Origin: Flavobacterium gillisiae
GTDB lineage: Bacteria; Bacteroidota; Bacteroidia; Flavobacteriales; Flavobacteriaceae
Direction: 5' to 3'
Assembly: GCF_900107635.1 (NCBI RefSeq)
Contig: NZ_FNRD01000009.1
Location: forward strand, 1 to 64,000
Length of the DNA: 64,000 nt
Shown: positions 26,478 to 34,908 of the stretch, in pieces
Position numbering within the stretch: the first letter of the stretch is position 1
Layout: each line of letters starts with the position of its first letter
Notes under the pieces: generated by a model
Database searches by the model: none
What the model saw: the letters and a program-made list of their open reading frames with translations, nothing else
Told to the model about the DNA's origin: nothing
Translations under genes and position numbers: made by a program

Positions 26478-27770
26478 TTAAACTACTCTTACCACAAAAT
26501 AATTTTTCTTACCGCTTTGCAACAATACAAATTGGTTATTGATTAAATCTTTTGTCGAAAGTGAAAAATCTTCTTTCACTTTTTCTCTGTTCACTGAAAT
26601 CGAATTAGCCGTCAAAGCACGTCTTGCTTCACCATTCGACTTAAAAAAACCTGTTTTTTCATTCAATACAGCAATAACATCAATTCCAGCTTCAATTTCG
26701 TTTCTTGCTATTTCTGCTTGAGGAACACCTTCAAAAACATCTAAGAAAGTAGCTTCGTCAAGTTGTTTCAAATCATCTGAAGTAGAATTTCCAAACAAAA
26801 TATTTGATGCCTTTATAGCGTTTTCCAAATCTGCTTGTGAATGAACCATTATTGTAATTTCTTCAGCCAAACGCTTCTGCAACAAACGCAAATGCGGTGT
26901 TTCTGTATGTTTTTCAGTTAAATCAGCTATTTCTTCTTTCGATAAAAAAGTAAAAATCTTGATGTATTTTTCAGCATCAACATCTGAAGTATTTAACCAA
27001 TATTGGTAAAATTTATAAGAAGAAGTTCGCGCTGCATCTAACCAGATATTTCCTCCTTCGGATTTCCCGAATTTAGTTCCATCCGCTTTTGTAATCAACG
27101 GACAAGTCAAAGCGTATGCTTTTCCCCCGGCAATTCTTCGAACTAATTCGGTTCCCGTTGTGATATTTCCCCATTGGTCAGAACCACCCATCTGTAGTGT
27201 ACAACTTTTATTTTTGAACAAATGTAAAAAGTCGTACCCTTGAACCATTTGATATGTAAACTCTGTAAATGACATTCCTTCTGCTGACTCAGAAGACAAA
27301 CGCTTCTTTACTGAATCTTTAGACATCATATAATTTACTGTAATGTGTTTTCCAATATCACGAATAAACTCCAGAAAAGAGAAGTTCTTCATCCAGTCGT
27401 AATTATTCACTAGTTCAGCTGCATTTGGAGCATCTGAAGTAAAATCAAGGAAACGGCTCAATTGCGCTCTGATTGCTTCTTGATTGTGACGCAAAGTAGG
27501 CTCGTCTAATAAATTTCTTTCATTAGATTTTCCTGATGGATCTCCTATCATTCCTGTCGCACCACCTACAAGAGCTAAAGGCTTATGTCCGGACAATTGA
27601 AAATGTTTCAACAACATTACTCCTACTAAATGCCCTATATGCAATGAATCTGCAGTTGGATCAATACCCACATACGCCACACGCATTTGCTCCATCAAAT
27701 GTTCTTCTGTGCCTGGCATAACATCGTGGAGCATTCCTCTCCAAGTCACTTCTTCAATAAAATTTTTCAT
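26478..27770 (-). CDS. tyrS: Tyrosyl-tRNA synthetase
   Basis: 430 residues, usual length. It is a class I synthetase with a HIGH variant (HIGHLVG), the KMSKS-like KFGKSEGG loop, tyrosine-pocket motifs ([22 protein letters not shown]) and a C-terminal S4-type RNA-binding region (about 360-430). Charges tRNA-Tyr in the cytosol. It is transcribed alone from a promoter at 27790-27819 with a near-leaderless 5' end. Confidence 0.97.
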   Translation of the reverse strand: MKNFIEEVTWRGMLHDVMPGTEEHLMEQMRVAYVGIDPTADSLHIGHLVGVMLLKHFQLSGHKPLALVGGATGMIGDPSGKSNERNLLDEPTLRHNQEAIRAQLSRFLDFTSDAPNAAELVNNYDWMKNFSFLEFIRDIGKHITVNYMMSKDSVKKRLSSESAEGMSFTEFTYQMVQGYDFLHLFKNKSCTLQMGGSDQWGNITTGTELVRRIAGGKAYALTCPLITKADGTKFGKSEGGNIWLDAARTSSYKFYQYWLNTSDVDAEKYIKIFTFLSKEEIADLTEKHTETPHLRLLQKRLAEEITIMVHSQADLENAIKASNILFGNSTSDDLKQLDEATFLDVFEGVPQAEIARNEIEAGIDVIAVLNEKTGFFKSNGEARRALTANSISVNREKVKEDFSLSTKDLINNQFVLLQSGKKNYFVVRVV

Positions 27771-27789
27771 CTTTTTTAATCAATTTCCG

Positions 27790-27819
27790 CAAAGATAGTA
27801 ATTCAACTGCAAAGGCAAT
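27790..27819 (-). promoter_or_regulatory. tyrS promoter
   Basis: The minus strand reads TTG (27819-27817), a 19-bp spacer and TATCTTTG (27797-27790). This is a full match to the Bacteroidota TTG/TAnnTTTG consensus, just before the start codon at 27770. Confidence 0.6.
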
Positions 27820-27902
27820 AGCAATTTTAATGGCAATACTACTGAGAAACCTCAAAATAAGTTTGAATTTCTGAATTGAAATTGATTTAGTACATTTACA
27901 AA

Positions 27903-28904
27903 ATGATTTTAGTAACAGGAGGAACTGGTTTAGTAGGAGCGCATTTATTGCTGTATTTAATAGAATCCGAAAATATCGGACCTAGAAAAATACGGGCTAT
28001 CTATCGAAATTCGGGAACTATCAAAAAAACAGAATCACTGTTCCAACTTTATAATAAATCGACTTTATTTAACGCCATAGAATGGATTGAGGGCGACATT
28101 ATCGACATTCCTACATTAGAGCATGCATTTAAAGGAATTGATTATGTATACCATAGTGCTGCCTTAATTTCATTTGATCCAAAAGACGAAAGCGTGGTAC
28201 GCAAAACCAATATTGAAGGAACAGCAAACATTGTGAATTTTTGCCTTGCCAAAGGAGTTAAGAAATTATGTTACATTAGTTCGACTGCAGCATTAGGTGA
28301 TTTAACAAGTACAGCAACAATCATTACGGAAGAAACAGAGTGGAATCCGGAAAAACCACATAGTGATTATGCTATTTCTAAATATGGTGCCGAAATGGAA
28401 ATTTGGAGAGGTCAACAAGAAGGCTTAGATGTTATAATTGTAAATCCGGGAGTTATTATTGGCCCTGGTTTTGAAGAACAGGGAAGCGGTCTACTTTTTA
28501 AAGCCGTTGCAAAGGGATTGCGGTATTATACGCTTGGAAAAACTGGATTCGTAGCCGTTAGTGATGTGGTAAGAATGGCGGTTCAATTAATGAAAAGCGA
28601 AATTAGAAACGAACGTTTTGTTTTAATTGGGCAAAACATACCCTTTAGAGATATCCTAAACACCATTGCTGATACATTGAATGTGAAAAGGCCTTCACGT
28701 CACATGAAACCCTACTTAATGGAAATAGGCTGGAGAGTAGATTGGATTTTTGCGAACATTTTTAATAAAAAAAGAAAATTAACGCGAGCTACTGCTAAAG
28801 CATCCTATTCTAAGCATGACTATTCCAATGAAAAAATTAAAATGACATTAAAGACTGATTTCACAGACGTCCATCAGTATATTAAGGAAATCTCAAGCTT
28901 GTAA
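27903..28904 (+). CDS. NAD-dependent epimerase/dehydratase family protein
   Basis: 333 residues. Extended short-chain dehydrogenase: Rossmann motif GGTGLVGAH (residues 6-14), substrate-side SSTAALGD, catalytic YAISK and NPGVIIGPG. Similar to dihydroflavonol-4-reductase-like proteins. Oxidises or reduces a hydroxyl on an unknown sugar or lipid substrate. Convergent with the DUF4296 gene, only 10 nt apart. Confidence 0.85.
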   Translation: MILVTGGTGLVGAHLLLYLIESENIGPRKIRAIYRNSGTIKKTESLFQLYNKSTLFNAIEWIEGDIIDIPTLEHAFKGIDYVYHSAALISFDPKDESVVRKTNIEGTANIVNFCLAKGVKKLCYISSTAALGDLTSTATIITEETEWNPEKPHSDYAISKYGAEMEIWRGQQEGLDVIIVNPGVIIGPGFEEQGSGLLFKAVAKGLRYYTLGKTGFVAVSDVVRMAVQLMKSEIRNERFVLIGQNIPFRDILNTIADTLNVKRPSRHMKPYLMEIGWRVDWIFANIFNKKRKLTRATAKASYSKHDYSNEKIKMTLKTDFTDVHQYIKEISSL

Positions 28905-28914
28905 AATGGAGAGC

Positions 28915-29397
28915 TTATTGAATTCGCAAAGTATCTTTCTTCTTTTTTCTGGCAATACTTCCCTTTTTTAATGCTAAAGAATCTGTTTTTAAGGGGGTAA
29001 CTTTGATACGTTTTATGGAGTCTGCTGTTGCCTTTGCTTCCTTTTTCTCTTGTTTTTTTACCAATGAATCCAAGACTGTTTTTTTCGAGTCAATCCTTTT
29101 GATAATCTCATCATACATCTCTTTGTAGTCGATATAAGTAGAAGCATAATAAATATTGCTTTGCGCAAATTGAACACTGTCAATTTTATACTTTTTATAA
29201 ATATACTGAGAAGGATTAATTTTAAAAGTATCTACAGATGCTGGATTTTGATATTTCACCGCGTCCAAAATCGATAAATCATACATTACATCAATCATCT
29301 TATCTCTTGCTATAAGATTATCGGGTTTATTTACTGCTTCTTCCTTACAGCTTATAAACCCGACTAAAACGGTTAAAAGTAATAGTGTTTTTTTCAT
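28915..29397 (-). CDS. DUF4296-family lipoprotein
   Basis: 160 residues. A lipoprotein signal ends at GFISC (Cys17). The DUF4296 core (about 28-115: MIDVMYDLSILDAV, YIYKKYKIDSVQFAQSNIYYAS) is followed by a Lys/Glu-rich tail with Ser-Ile-Lys. Found widely in Bacteroidota with unknown function. It follows pyrC by 12 nt and ends the Dpm1-pyrC-DUF4296 run. Confidence 0.85.
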   Translation of the reverse strand: MKKTLLLLTVLVGFISCKEEAVNKPDNLIARDKMIDVMYDLSILDAVKYQNPASVDTFKINPSQYIYKKYKIDSVQFAQSNIYYASTYIDYKEMYDEIIKRIDSKKTVLDSLVKKQEKKEAKATADSIKRIKVTPLKTDSLALKKGSIARKKKKDTLRIQ

Positions 29398-29409
29398 CTA
29401 TTTTGTCTA

Positions 29410-30750
29410 TTAGCGATCAAACAAGAGTCTTTTTCCTGCACGAATATTTTTTACTTTAAATGCATTATAAACTAATTGCCCATTTACAAAAGTATGTGTA
29501 ATTCTAGATTTAAATGTAAATCCTTCAAATGGTGACCATCCACATTTAGCGAAGATATTCTCTTTCTTTACACTCCAAGGCAAACCTGAATTTACAATCA
29601 CTAAATCCGCATAATAGCCTTCTTTAATAAAACCACGCTTTTCAATTTTGAAAATCTTGGCCGGATTATGACACATTTTTTCCACAATTTTCTCTACGCT
29701 TATTTTACCTTGATGAAATGCTTCAAACATAGCCACTACAGCATGTTGAACTAAAGGTCCTCCAGAAGGTGCTTGTAAATAAGGTAATTTTTTCTCTTCT
29801 AATGTATGTGGTGCGTGATCTGTCGCAATCACATCAATTCTACCATCTAACAAGGCTTCCCAAAGCACTTTTTGGTCATTTGCTGTTTTTACTGCCGGAT
29901 TCCATTTTATAAGATTCCCTTTGGTGGCATAATCATCATTGGTAAACCATAAATGATGTATACAAACCTCAGCAGTGATTTTCTTTTGTTCCAATGGAAT
30001 TTTGTTTGTGAACAAATCCATTTCTTTAGCAGTAGAAAGATGAAAAACATGCAAACGAGCACCTGTTTTTTTAGCAAGAGCAATTGCATTTGAAGAAGAA
30101 ATATAACAGGCCTCTTCACTTCGAATCAAATGATGCGCAGTAATAGGCACGTCTTCACCAAATTCTTCTTTATATTTTTCTAAATTGTTTTTTATTGTAG
30201 TTTCATCCTCGCAATGAACCGCAATAAGTAACGGTGTACTTGAGAATATTTTTTCTAGTGTCACTTGATTATCAACCAACATATTTCCGGTCGAAGAACC
30301 TAAAAATATTTTTATACCCGCAACATTTTTCGGATTTGTTTTTAGCACTTCCTCCAAGTTATCATTAGTTGCTCCCATCATAAACGAATAATTCGCATAC
30401 GATTTCTCAGCAGCAAGCTGGTATTTTTCTTCTAGAATTTCTTGAGTAACCGCATTAGGAATAGTATTAGGCTGCTCGATAAAAGAGGTAATTCCACCGG
30501 CAACTGCCGCCCTGGACTCCGACTCTATATCCCCTTTATAAGTAAGACCCGGCTCTCTAAAATGTACTTGGTCATCAATAGCACCTGGCATCAAATAATT
30601 CCCCTCTGCATCAATGATGACACAATTTGATGATTTGGCACTTATGCTTTCTGAAACCTCAACAATTAAGTCATTTTCAATTAAAACATCGCCCTCAAAA
30701 ATCACCCCTTCATTTACTATTTTGGCATTCTTAATTAAAACACTATTCAT
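29410..30750 (-). CDS. pyrC: Dihydroorotase (class I), third step of pyrimidine synthesis
   Basis: 446 residues. Amidohydrolase motifs: VHFREPGLTYKGD, HCEDETT, LHVFHLSTAKE and DVIATDHAPHT. These hold the metal and catalytic residues for closing carbamoyl-aspartate to dihydroorotate. The first metal motif is QVH where most dihydroorotases have HVH (Gln61, His63). I recall the same Gln in Bacteroidota homologues, so it is probably a lineage feature rather than a defect. It lies 12 nt after the Dpm1-like gene and 12 nt before the DUF4296 gene. Confidence 0.93.
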   Translation of the reverse strand: MNSVLIKNAKIVNEGVIFEGDVLIENDLIVEVSESISAKSSNCVIIDAEGNYLMPGAIDDQVHFREPGLTYKGDIESESRAAVAGGITSFIEQPNTIPNAVTQEILEEKYQLAAEKSYANYSFMMGATNDNLEEVLKTNPKNVAGIKIFLGSSTGNMLVDNQVTLEKIFSSTPLLIAVHCEDETTIKNNLEKYKEEFGEDVPITAHHLIRSEEACYISSSNAIALAKKTGARLHVFHLSTAKEMDLFTNKIPLEQKKITAEVCIHHLWFTNDDYATKGNLIKWNPAVKTANDQKVLWEALLDGRIDVIATDHAPHTLEEKKLPYLQAPSGGPLVQHAVVAMFEAFHQGKISVEKIVEKMCHNPAKIFKIEKRGFIKEGYYADLVIVNSGLPWSVKKENIFAKCGWSPFEGFTFKSRITHTFVNGQLVYNAFKVKNIRAGKRLLFDR

Positions 30751-30761
30751 TGTACTTATTA

Positions 30762-31487
30762 TTATAAACTATTAACTAATTTTTTTAATCGTAGAGCAAT
30801 TACTCCAAAAACAGCTTCAACAATTATTGAATTACTCATTTTTGATTCTCCTTTTGTCCTGTCTGTAAAAATTATTGGCACTTCGACAATATTGAATTTT
30901 TTACAAAAGGTTCTGTATTTCATTTCAATCTGAAACGCATAACCAACAAATTTTATTTTATTGAGGTTGATTTCTTCAAGCACTTCCCTCTTATAACAGA
31001 TAAAACCTGCGGTAGCATCATGAATTTTCATTCCTGTAATAATTCGAACATAAACCGATGCGAAATAAGACATCAGTACCCGGTTTAATGGCCAATTGAC
31101 CACATTTACCCCTGTAACATATCGTGAACCGATTGCTAAATCAGCATTCCCAAAATGACAGGCATTGTATAACTTCTCTAAGTCATTTGGATTATGAGAA
31201 AAATCAGCATCCATTTCGAAAATAAAATCATACTTATTCTCTAATGCCCATTTGAACCCGTGAACATAGGCTGTTCCCAATCCTGACTTCTTTTCTCTGT
31301 TTTCCAAAAACAAACGACCACCAAATTCCGTTTGAAGCAATCTGACTTTATCTGCGGTGTGATCCGGAGAATTGTCGTCAACAATAAGAATATGAAATGG
31401 TTTATGTTGAGAAAGCACCGACCTGATTATGCTTTCGATATTTTCAATTTCGTTATAGGTAGGAATTATAACAATACAGTCGTTCAT
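30762..31487 (-). CDS. Dpm1-like polyprenol-phosphate glycosyltransferase (GT2)
   Basis: 241 residues, short form without membrane helices. GT-A motifs IIPTYNEIENI, DDNSPDHT, the DAD metal motif in EMDADFSHNP, and GSRYVTG match dolichol/polyprenol-phosphate mannose synthases. Makes a lipid-linked sugar at the inner membrane for envelope glycan or protein glycosylation; the donor is assumed to be GDP-mannose. First gene of a minus-strand run; a -7 element is present at 31507-31514 (TACTTTTG). Confidence 0.9.
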   Translation of the reverse strand: MNDCIVIIPTYNEIENIESIIRSVLSQHKPFHILIVDDNSPDHTADKVRLLQTEFGGRLFLENREKKSGLGTAYVHGFKWALENKYDFIFEMDADFSHNPNDLEKLYNACHFGNADLAIGSRYVTGVNVVNWPLNRVLMSYFASVYVRIITGMKIHDATAGFICYKREVLEEINLNKIKFVGYAFQIEMKYRTFCKKFNIVEVPIIFTDRTKGESKMSNSIIVEAVFGVIALRLKKLVNSL

Positions 31488-31591
31488 ATTTCTAGTAATT
31501 TCACGGCAAAAGTAACGTTTTTATGGCATTTCATTCATAATAAAATTATAATAAAAAGATTGATATAAAAAATTAGTAATTTTGTCGCGCT

Positions 31592-32263
31592 ATGATTGAA
31601 CACCTACTTCATCCAAGAATAACAGAAAGCAAAGATTGGGCTACCATTTTATTTGTTCTGGCATTTGCTATTATTGCAATTACTAAATCCGTTTATGAAA
31701 ATCGATTTGGTGATTTCATGAATTTAATATTTTCAGATAAATACTCTAAGGTGTATCGTGACGGAAGTCATCTGAAAGGCAGTTTTACCATTTCACTATT
31801 TTTTGTACAAGTAATTTCGTTTGCCTTTTTTATTCAACTTTCCCTAAGTTTTTTTGGATATGGCTCAAAGACGGACTTGATGCTTTACATTCAGATTATT
31901 ACTGTTTTAATGTTTTTCGTTTTATCTAAATATTTAATAGAAAAAATCATCGCTACCGCATTCAATATTGAAGAGTTTATGGAACAATTTAACCTTCAAA
32001 AGGTTACTTACAGAACCTATATCGGCCTAATTATCCTACCTATCAACATTATATTGTTTTATTACGACACAATATCAAGAAATATTCCAATAATAATTAT
32101 TTCTATTATTTTGATAATCAATATATTAACATATTTGATTTCAATAAAAAGATATCAAAATCTAATATTCAGTAAGATGTTTTATTTTATTTTATATCTT
32201 TGCGCTCTCGAAATAGCCCCCTATTTTTTTATGTTTTTTATGTTTAAAAAAGGGGGCGCTTAG
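31592..32263 (+). CDS. DUF4271-family membrane protein
   Basis: 223 residues with about six membrane helices and few charges, consistent with the DUF4271 family of Bacteroidota. Function unknown. It is only 13 nt ahead of hemD and has an exact -7 element upstream (31577-31584, TAATTTTG). The regular pairing with hemD is suggestive but not proof of a role in heme synthesis. Confidence 0.8.
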   Translation: MIEHLLHPRITESKDWATILFVLAFAIIAITKSVYENRFGDFMNLIFSDKYSKVYRDGSHLKGSFTISLFFVQVISFAFFIQLSLSFFGYGSKTDLMLYIQIITVLMFFVLSKYLIEKIIATAFNIEEFMEQFNLQKVTYRTYIGLIILPINIILFYYDTISRNIPIIIISIILIINILTYLISIKRYQNLIFSKMFYFILYLCALEIAPYFFMFFMFKKGGA

Positions 32264-32276
32264 AAAACGTTAAAAT

Positions 32277-33026
32277 ATGAAAGTGAAAACAATTTTGGTG
32301 TCACAGCCCGAGCCTAAAGTAGAGAATTCTCCTTACTTTGAACTCCAACAGAAGCATAAAGTTAAAATTGATTTCAGACCTTTTATTCATATAGAAGGAG
32401 TTAATGCCAAAGAAGTTAGACTTCAAAAAATCGACCTCAATCAGTATACTGCAATTATATTGACGAGTAGAAATGCTGTAGATCACTTCTTTAGAGTAGC
32501 GGATGAAATGCGTTTCAAAGTACCCGAAGGATTGAAATATTTCTGTCAATCTGAAGCAGTAGCCTTTTATTTGCAAAAATACGTTGTTTACAGAAAGCGT
32601 AAAATTTATGTAGGCCCTAAGGATTTTGCAGATTTATCTCCATTGATAAAAAAATACAAAGACGAGAAATTTCTTTTGCCTGCCTCAGACCAGTTAAATG
32701 CTGATGCAACAATCACCCTGAATGGATTAAAAGTAGACTGGACTCCAGGTATTTTTTACAAAACAGTAATGAGTGATCTTTCTGACCTAGCAGATGTATA
32801 CTATGACGTATTGGCTTTCTTTAGTCCAACTGGAATTAAATCATTATTTAAAAACTTTCCGGACTTTAAACAAAACGATACTAGAATAGCCGTTTTTGGA
32901 AGTACTACTCAAAAAGAAGCTTTAGACAATGGTTTAAGAGTTGATATTTTGGCTCCATCACCAAATACGCCTTCGATGACTATGGCCTTAGAAAAATATA
33001 TTATTGAAGCTAATAAAGGAAAATAA
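32277..33026 (+). CDS. hemD: Uroporphyrinogen-III synthase
   Basis: 249 residues. HemD is poorly conserved, but two-lobed alternating domains and motifs such as ILTSRNAVDHFF, YFCQSEAVAFYL and FFSPTGIKSLF fit the family. It closes and inverts ring D of hydroxymethylbilane, giving uroporphyrinogen III for heme. It probably shares the DUF4271 transcript and ends at the terminator at 33061. Confidence 0.88.
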   Translation: MKVKTILVSQPEPKVENSPYFELQQKHKVKIDFRPFIHIEGVNAKEVRLQKIDLNQYTAIILTSRNAVDHFFRVADEMRFKVPEGLKYFCQSEAVAFYLQKYVVYRKRKIYVGPKDFADLSPLIKKYKDEKFLLPASDQLNADATITLNGLKVDWTPGIFYKTVMSDLSDLADVYYDVLAFFSPTGIKSLFKNFPDFKQNDTRIAVFGSTTQKEALDNGLRVDILAPSPNTPSMTMALEKYIIEANKGK

Positions 33027-33060
33027 TTCCTCGACTCGACTTCAAATAAAAGTTACAAAA

Positions 33061-33088
33061 AACCATCTGGACAACAGATGGTTTTTTT
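33061..33088 (+). terminator. Terminator after hemD
   Basis: The stem AACCATCTG / CAGATGGTT around GACAA is followed by a seven-T run. Confidence 0.85.
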
Positions 33089-33265
33089 ATACTCAATTCC
33101 CACCTAAATTAAATTACCCCCCTATTAAAAGTTTGCCGTTAATGTGTAAAATACTTTAAACCCATTTCTAAATAACGGACAAACACCCTAATATTAGTTG
33201 TTTTTGCTTAATTTTGATTTTCAATTACAACTAAACACCTTGGTTTTAGTTCTAAAATAAAACTT

Positions 33266-33736
33266 ATGAAAATAAACTCCATGGTAGTAGAAATAGATGG
33301 AATCGATAAAGAAATTTTAAGATTCCTAATGGAAGATGCACGAAAACCAATCCTTCAAATCGCAAACAAAATAGGGATTTCAGGAGCGGCAATTCATCAG
33401 CGACTGAGAAAGCTAGAGCAATCTGGTGTAATCTCAGGATCAAAATTTGTAGTAAACCATAAAGTTCTTGGTTACAACACCATGGCTTTTGTTGGAGTTT
33501 ACCTAGACAAAGCAGCGCGAAACCTCGAGGCAGTTAAAGAACTAAAAAAAATACCAGAAGTACTAGAGTGCCATTACACCACCGGAAACTGGTCTATCTT
33601 GATTAAAATTATCTGTAGAGACAACCAACATTTGATGAATTTACTAAATACCAAAATCCAAACAATAGAAGGCGTTTCTAGAACAGAAACGTTCATTTCG
33701 TTAGACCAACAAATTGACAGACAAATCCAACTTTAA
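33266..33736 (+). CDS. Lrp/AsnC-family transcription regulator
   Basis: 156 residues. The N-terminal helix-turn-helix (about 15-62: ILQIANKIGISGAAIHQRLRKL) joins the Lrp ligand and oligomer domain (to about 150, with VLECHYTTGNWSILI). The frame starts at MKINSMVVEIDGIDKEIL. Likely senses an amino acid; the target is unknown. It stands alone between hemD and the minus-strand peptidase. Confidence 0.88.
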   Translation: MKINSMVVEIDGIDKEILRFLMEDARKPILQIANKIGISGAAIHQRLRKLEQSGVISGSKFVVNHKVLGYNTMAFVGVYLDKAARNLEAVKELKKIPEVLECHYTTGNWSILIKIICRDNQHLMNLLNTKIQTIEGVSRTETFISLDQQIDRQIQL

Positions 33737-33770
33737 TGAGATAATACGGCAATTAGAAAATGAGATAATT

Positions 33771-33802
33771 AAAAAAACCGTCTCATTCATAAAACGAGAC
33801 GG
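33771..33802 (-). terminator. Terminator of the Zn-peptidase gene
   Basis: The stem CCGTCTC / GAGACGG has a seven-T run on the minus strand, between the two convergent genes. Confidence 0.75.
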
Positions 33803-33851
33803 CTTCTATCCATACAGAAAGAATTATCAAATTAACACATTTTCTAATTAC

Positions 33852-34544
33852 CTAATCTCTTCGACTACCGCCTCCCATATAAATGGAAACGTAATATAAT
33901 AATGTAGCAATAGACCCCAACGCGGCCACTACATAAGTTCTGGCAGCCCATTTCAAAGCATCTTTGGCACCATCATGTTCTTGTGGTGTAAGCATTCTTT
34001 TATTCTCTAGCCAAGCCAAAGCACGATGGCTAGCATCATACTCCACCGGTAAAGTTACTATTGAAAAAATAGTGGTTGCTGCAAACAGCACAATTCCAAA
34101 AAGTAATAACTGCGGAAAACTATTCATCAATAAAATACCACCTATCAGAATCCATTGCATGTACGACGAAGCCACATTTACAAACGGAACTAATTTAGAA
34201 CGCATCGTTAACCATTGATAACCCACGGCATGTTGTACCGCATGACCGCACTCATGAGCCGCTACAGCCGCAGCAGCCGCATTGCGTTGATTATATACTG
34301 CCTCACTTAGATTCACCGTTTTATTAACCGGATTGTAATGATCTGTCAATTGCCCAGCTACCGAAATCACACGCACATCGCGAATCCCATTATCAGCAAG
34401 CATCTTCTCAGCAATTTCAGCACCGCTCATTCCGTTTTGCAGTTGCATTTTAGAATAATGTTCAAATTTACTTTTCAGTCTTGAACTTACTGCCCAACTT
34501 GCCAGCATAATTGCACCGGCAAGAATCAAATAACTCATTCCCAT
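33852..34544 (-). CDS. YugP-type neutral zinc metallopeptidase (membrane)
   Basis: 230 residues. N-terminal membrane helix at about 4-20. The metal motif HECGHAVQH (near 97-105) matches the HExGH class of the Zn_peptidase_2 family. Further hydrophobic segments near 130-165 suggest a membrane-bound enzyme. Physiological substrate unknown. Single-gene transcript. Confidence 0.88.
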   Translation of the reverse strand: MGMSYLILAGAIMLASWAVSSRLKSKFEHYSKMQLQNGMSGAEIAEKMLADNGIRDVRVISVAGQLTDHYNPVNKTVNLSEAVYNQRNAAAAAVAAHECGHAVQHAVGYQWLTMRSKLVPFVNVASSYMQWILIGGILLMNSFPQLLLFGIVLFAATTIFSIVTLPVEYDASHRALAWLENKRMLTPQEHDGAKDALKWAARTYVVAALGSIATLLYYVSIYMGGGSRRD

Positions 34545-34731
34545 ATATTTTGTTTTTTAGTTTACTTCTTGTTTAAAGTTACAAATTACAATGCAAATTC
34601 TACACCAAATTTTAAGAATGTCAATTTGGCATCAAGGAAATCAAATCCCAAATAGAAAAATCCCAAATTCTAACACAAACAACATTTAGGAAAAAAAATC
34701 GGAAACACATAGAATAATAGGCTTCAAAATA

Positions 34732-34787
34732 CTTCATCCTCTTATAGAAAGCTGGCTTTTTAAGGTAGCTCTATAAATTCTATGAAG
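34732..34787. repeat. Nested inverted repeat, possible structured RNA
   Basis: CTTCAT pairs with ATGAAG, TTATAGA with TCTATAA and GCT with AGC, nested around a loop. There is no downstream T-run, so it is not an obvious terminator. Confidence 0.4.
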
Positions 34788-34845
34788 AATAAAATAACTT
34801 CTCACAATCTACTTCCCTATGACTCTACGTGTTTAAAAATTAAAA

Positions 34846-34880
34846 AAAATCCCAATCATAATGAATTACAATTGGGATTT
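34846..34880 (-). terminator. Terminator of leuS
   Basis: The stem AAATCCCAAT / ATTGGGATTT has an extended T-tract on the minus strand after the leuS stop. Confidence 0.8.
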
Positions 34881-34908
34881 AGATTTTTAAAGAATAGTGC
34901 TTATACGC

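Larger units (their letters stand above)
34545..34908. other. Intergenic region with structured segment
   Basis: No gene found. It holds the leuS terminator and a nested inverted repeat at 34732-34787 (see findings). Confidence 0.55.
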
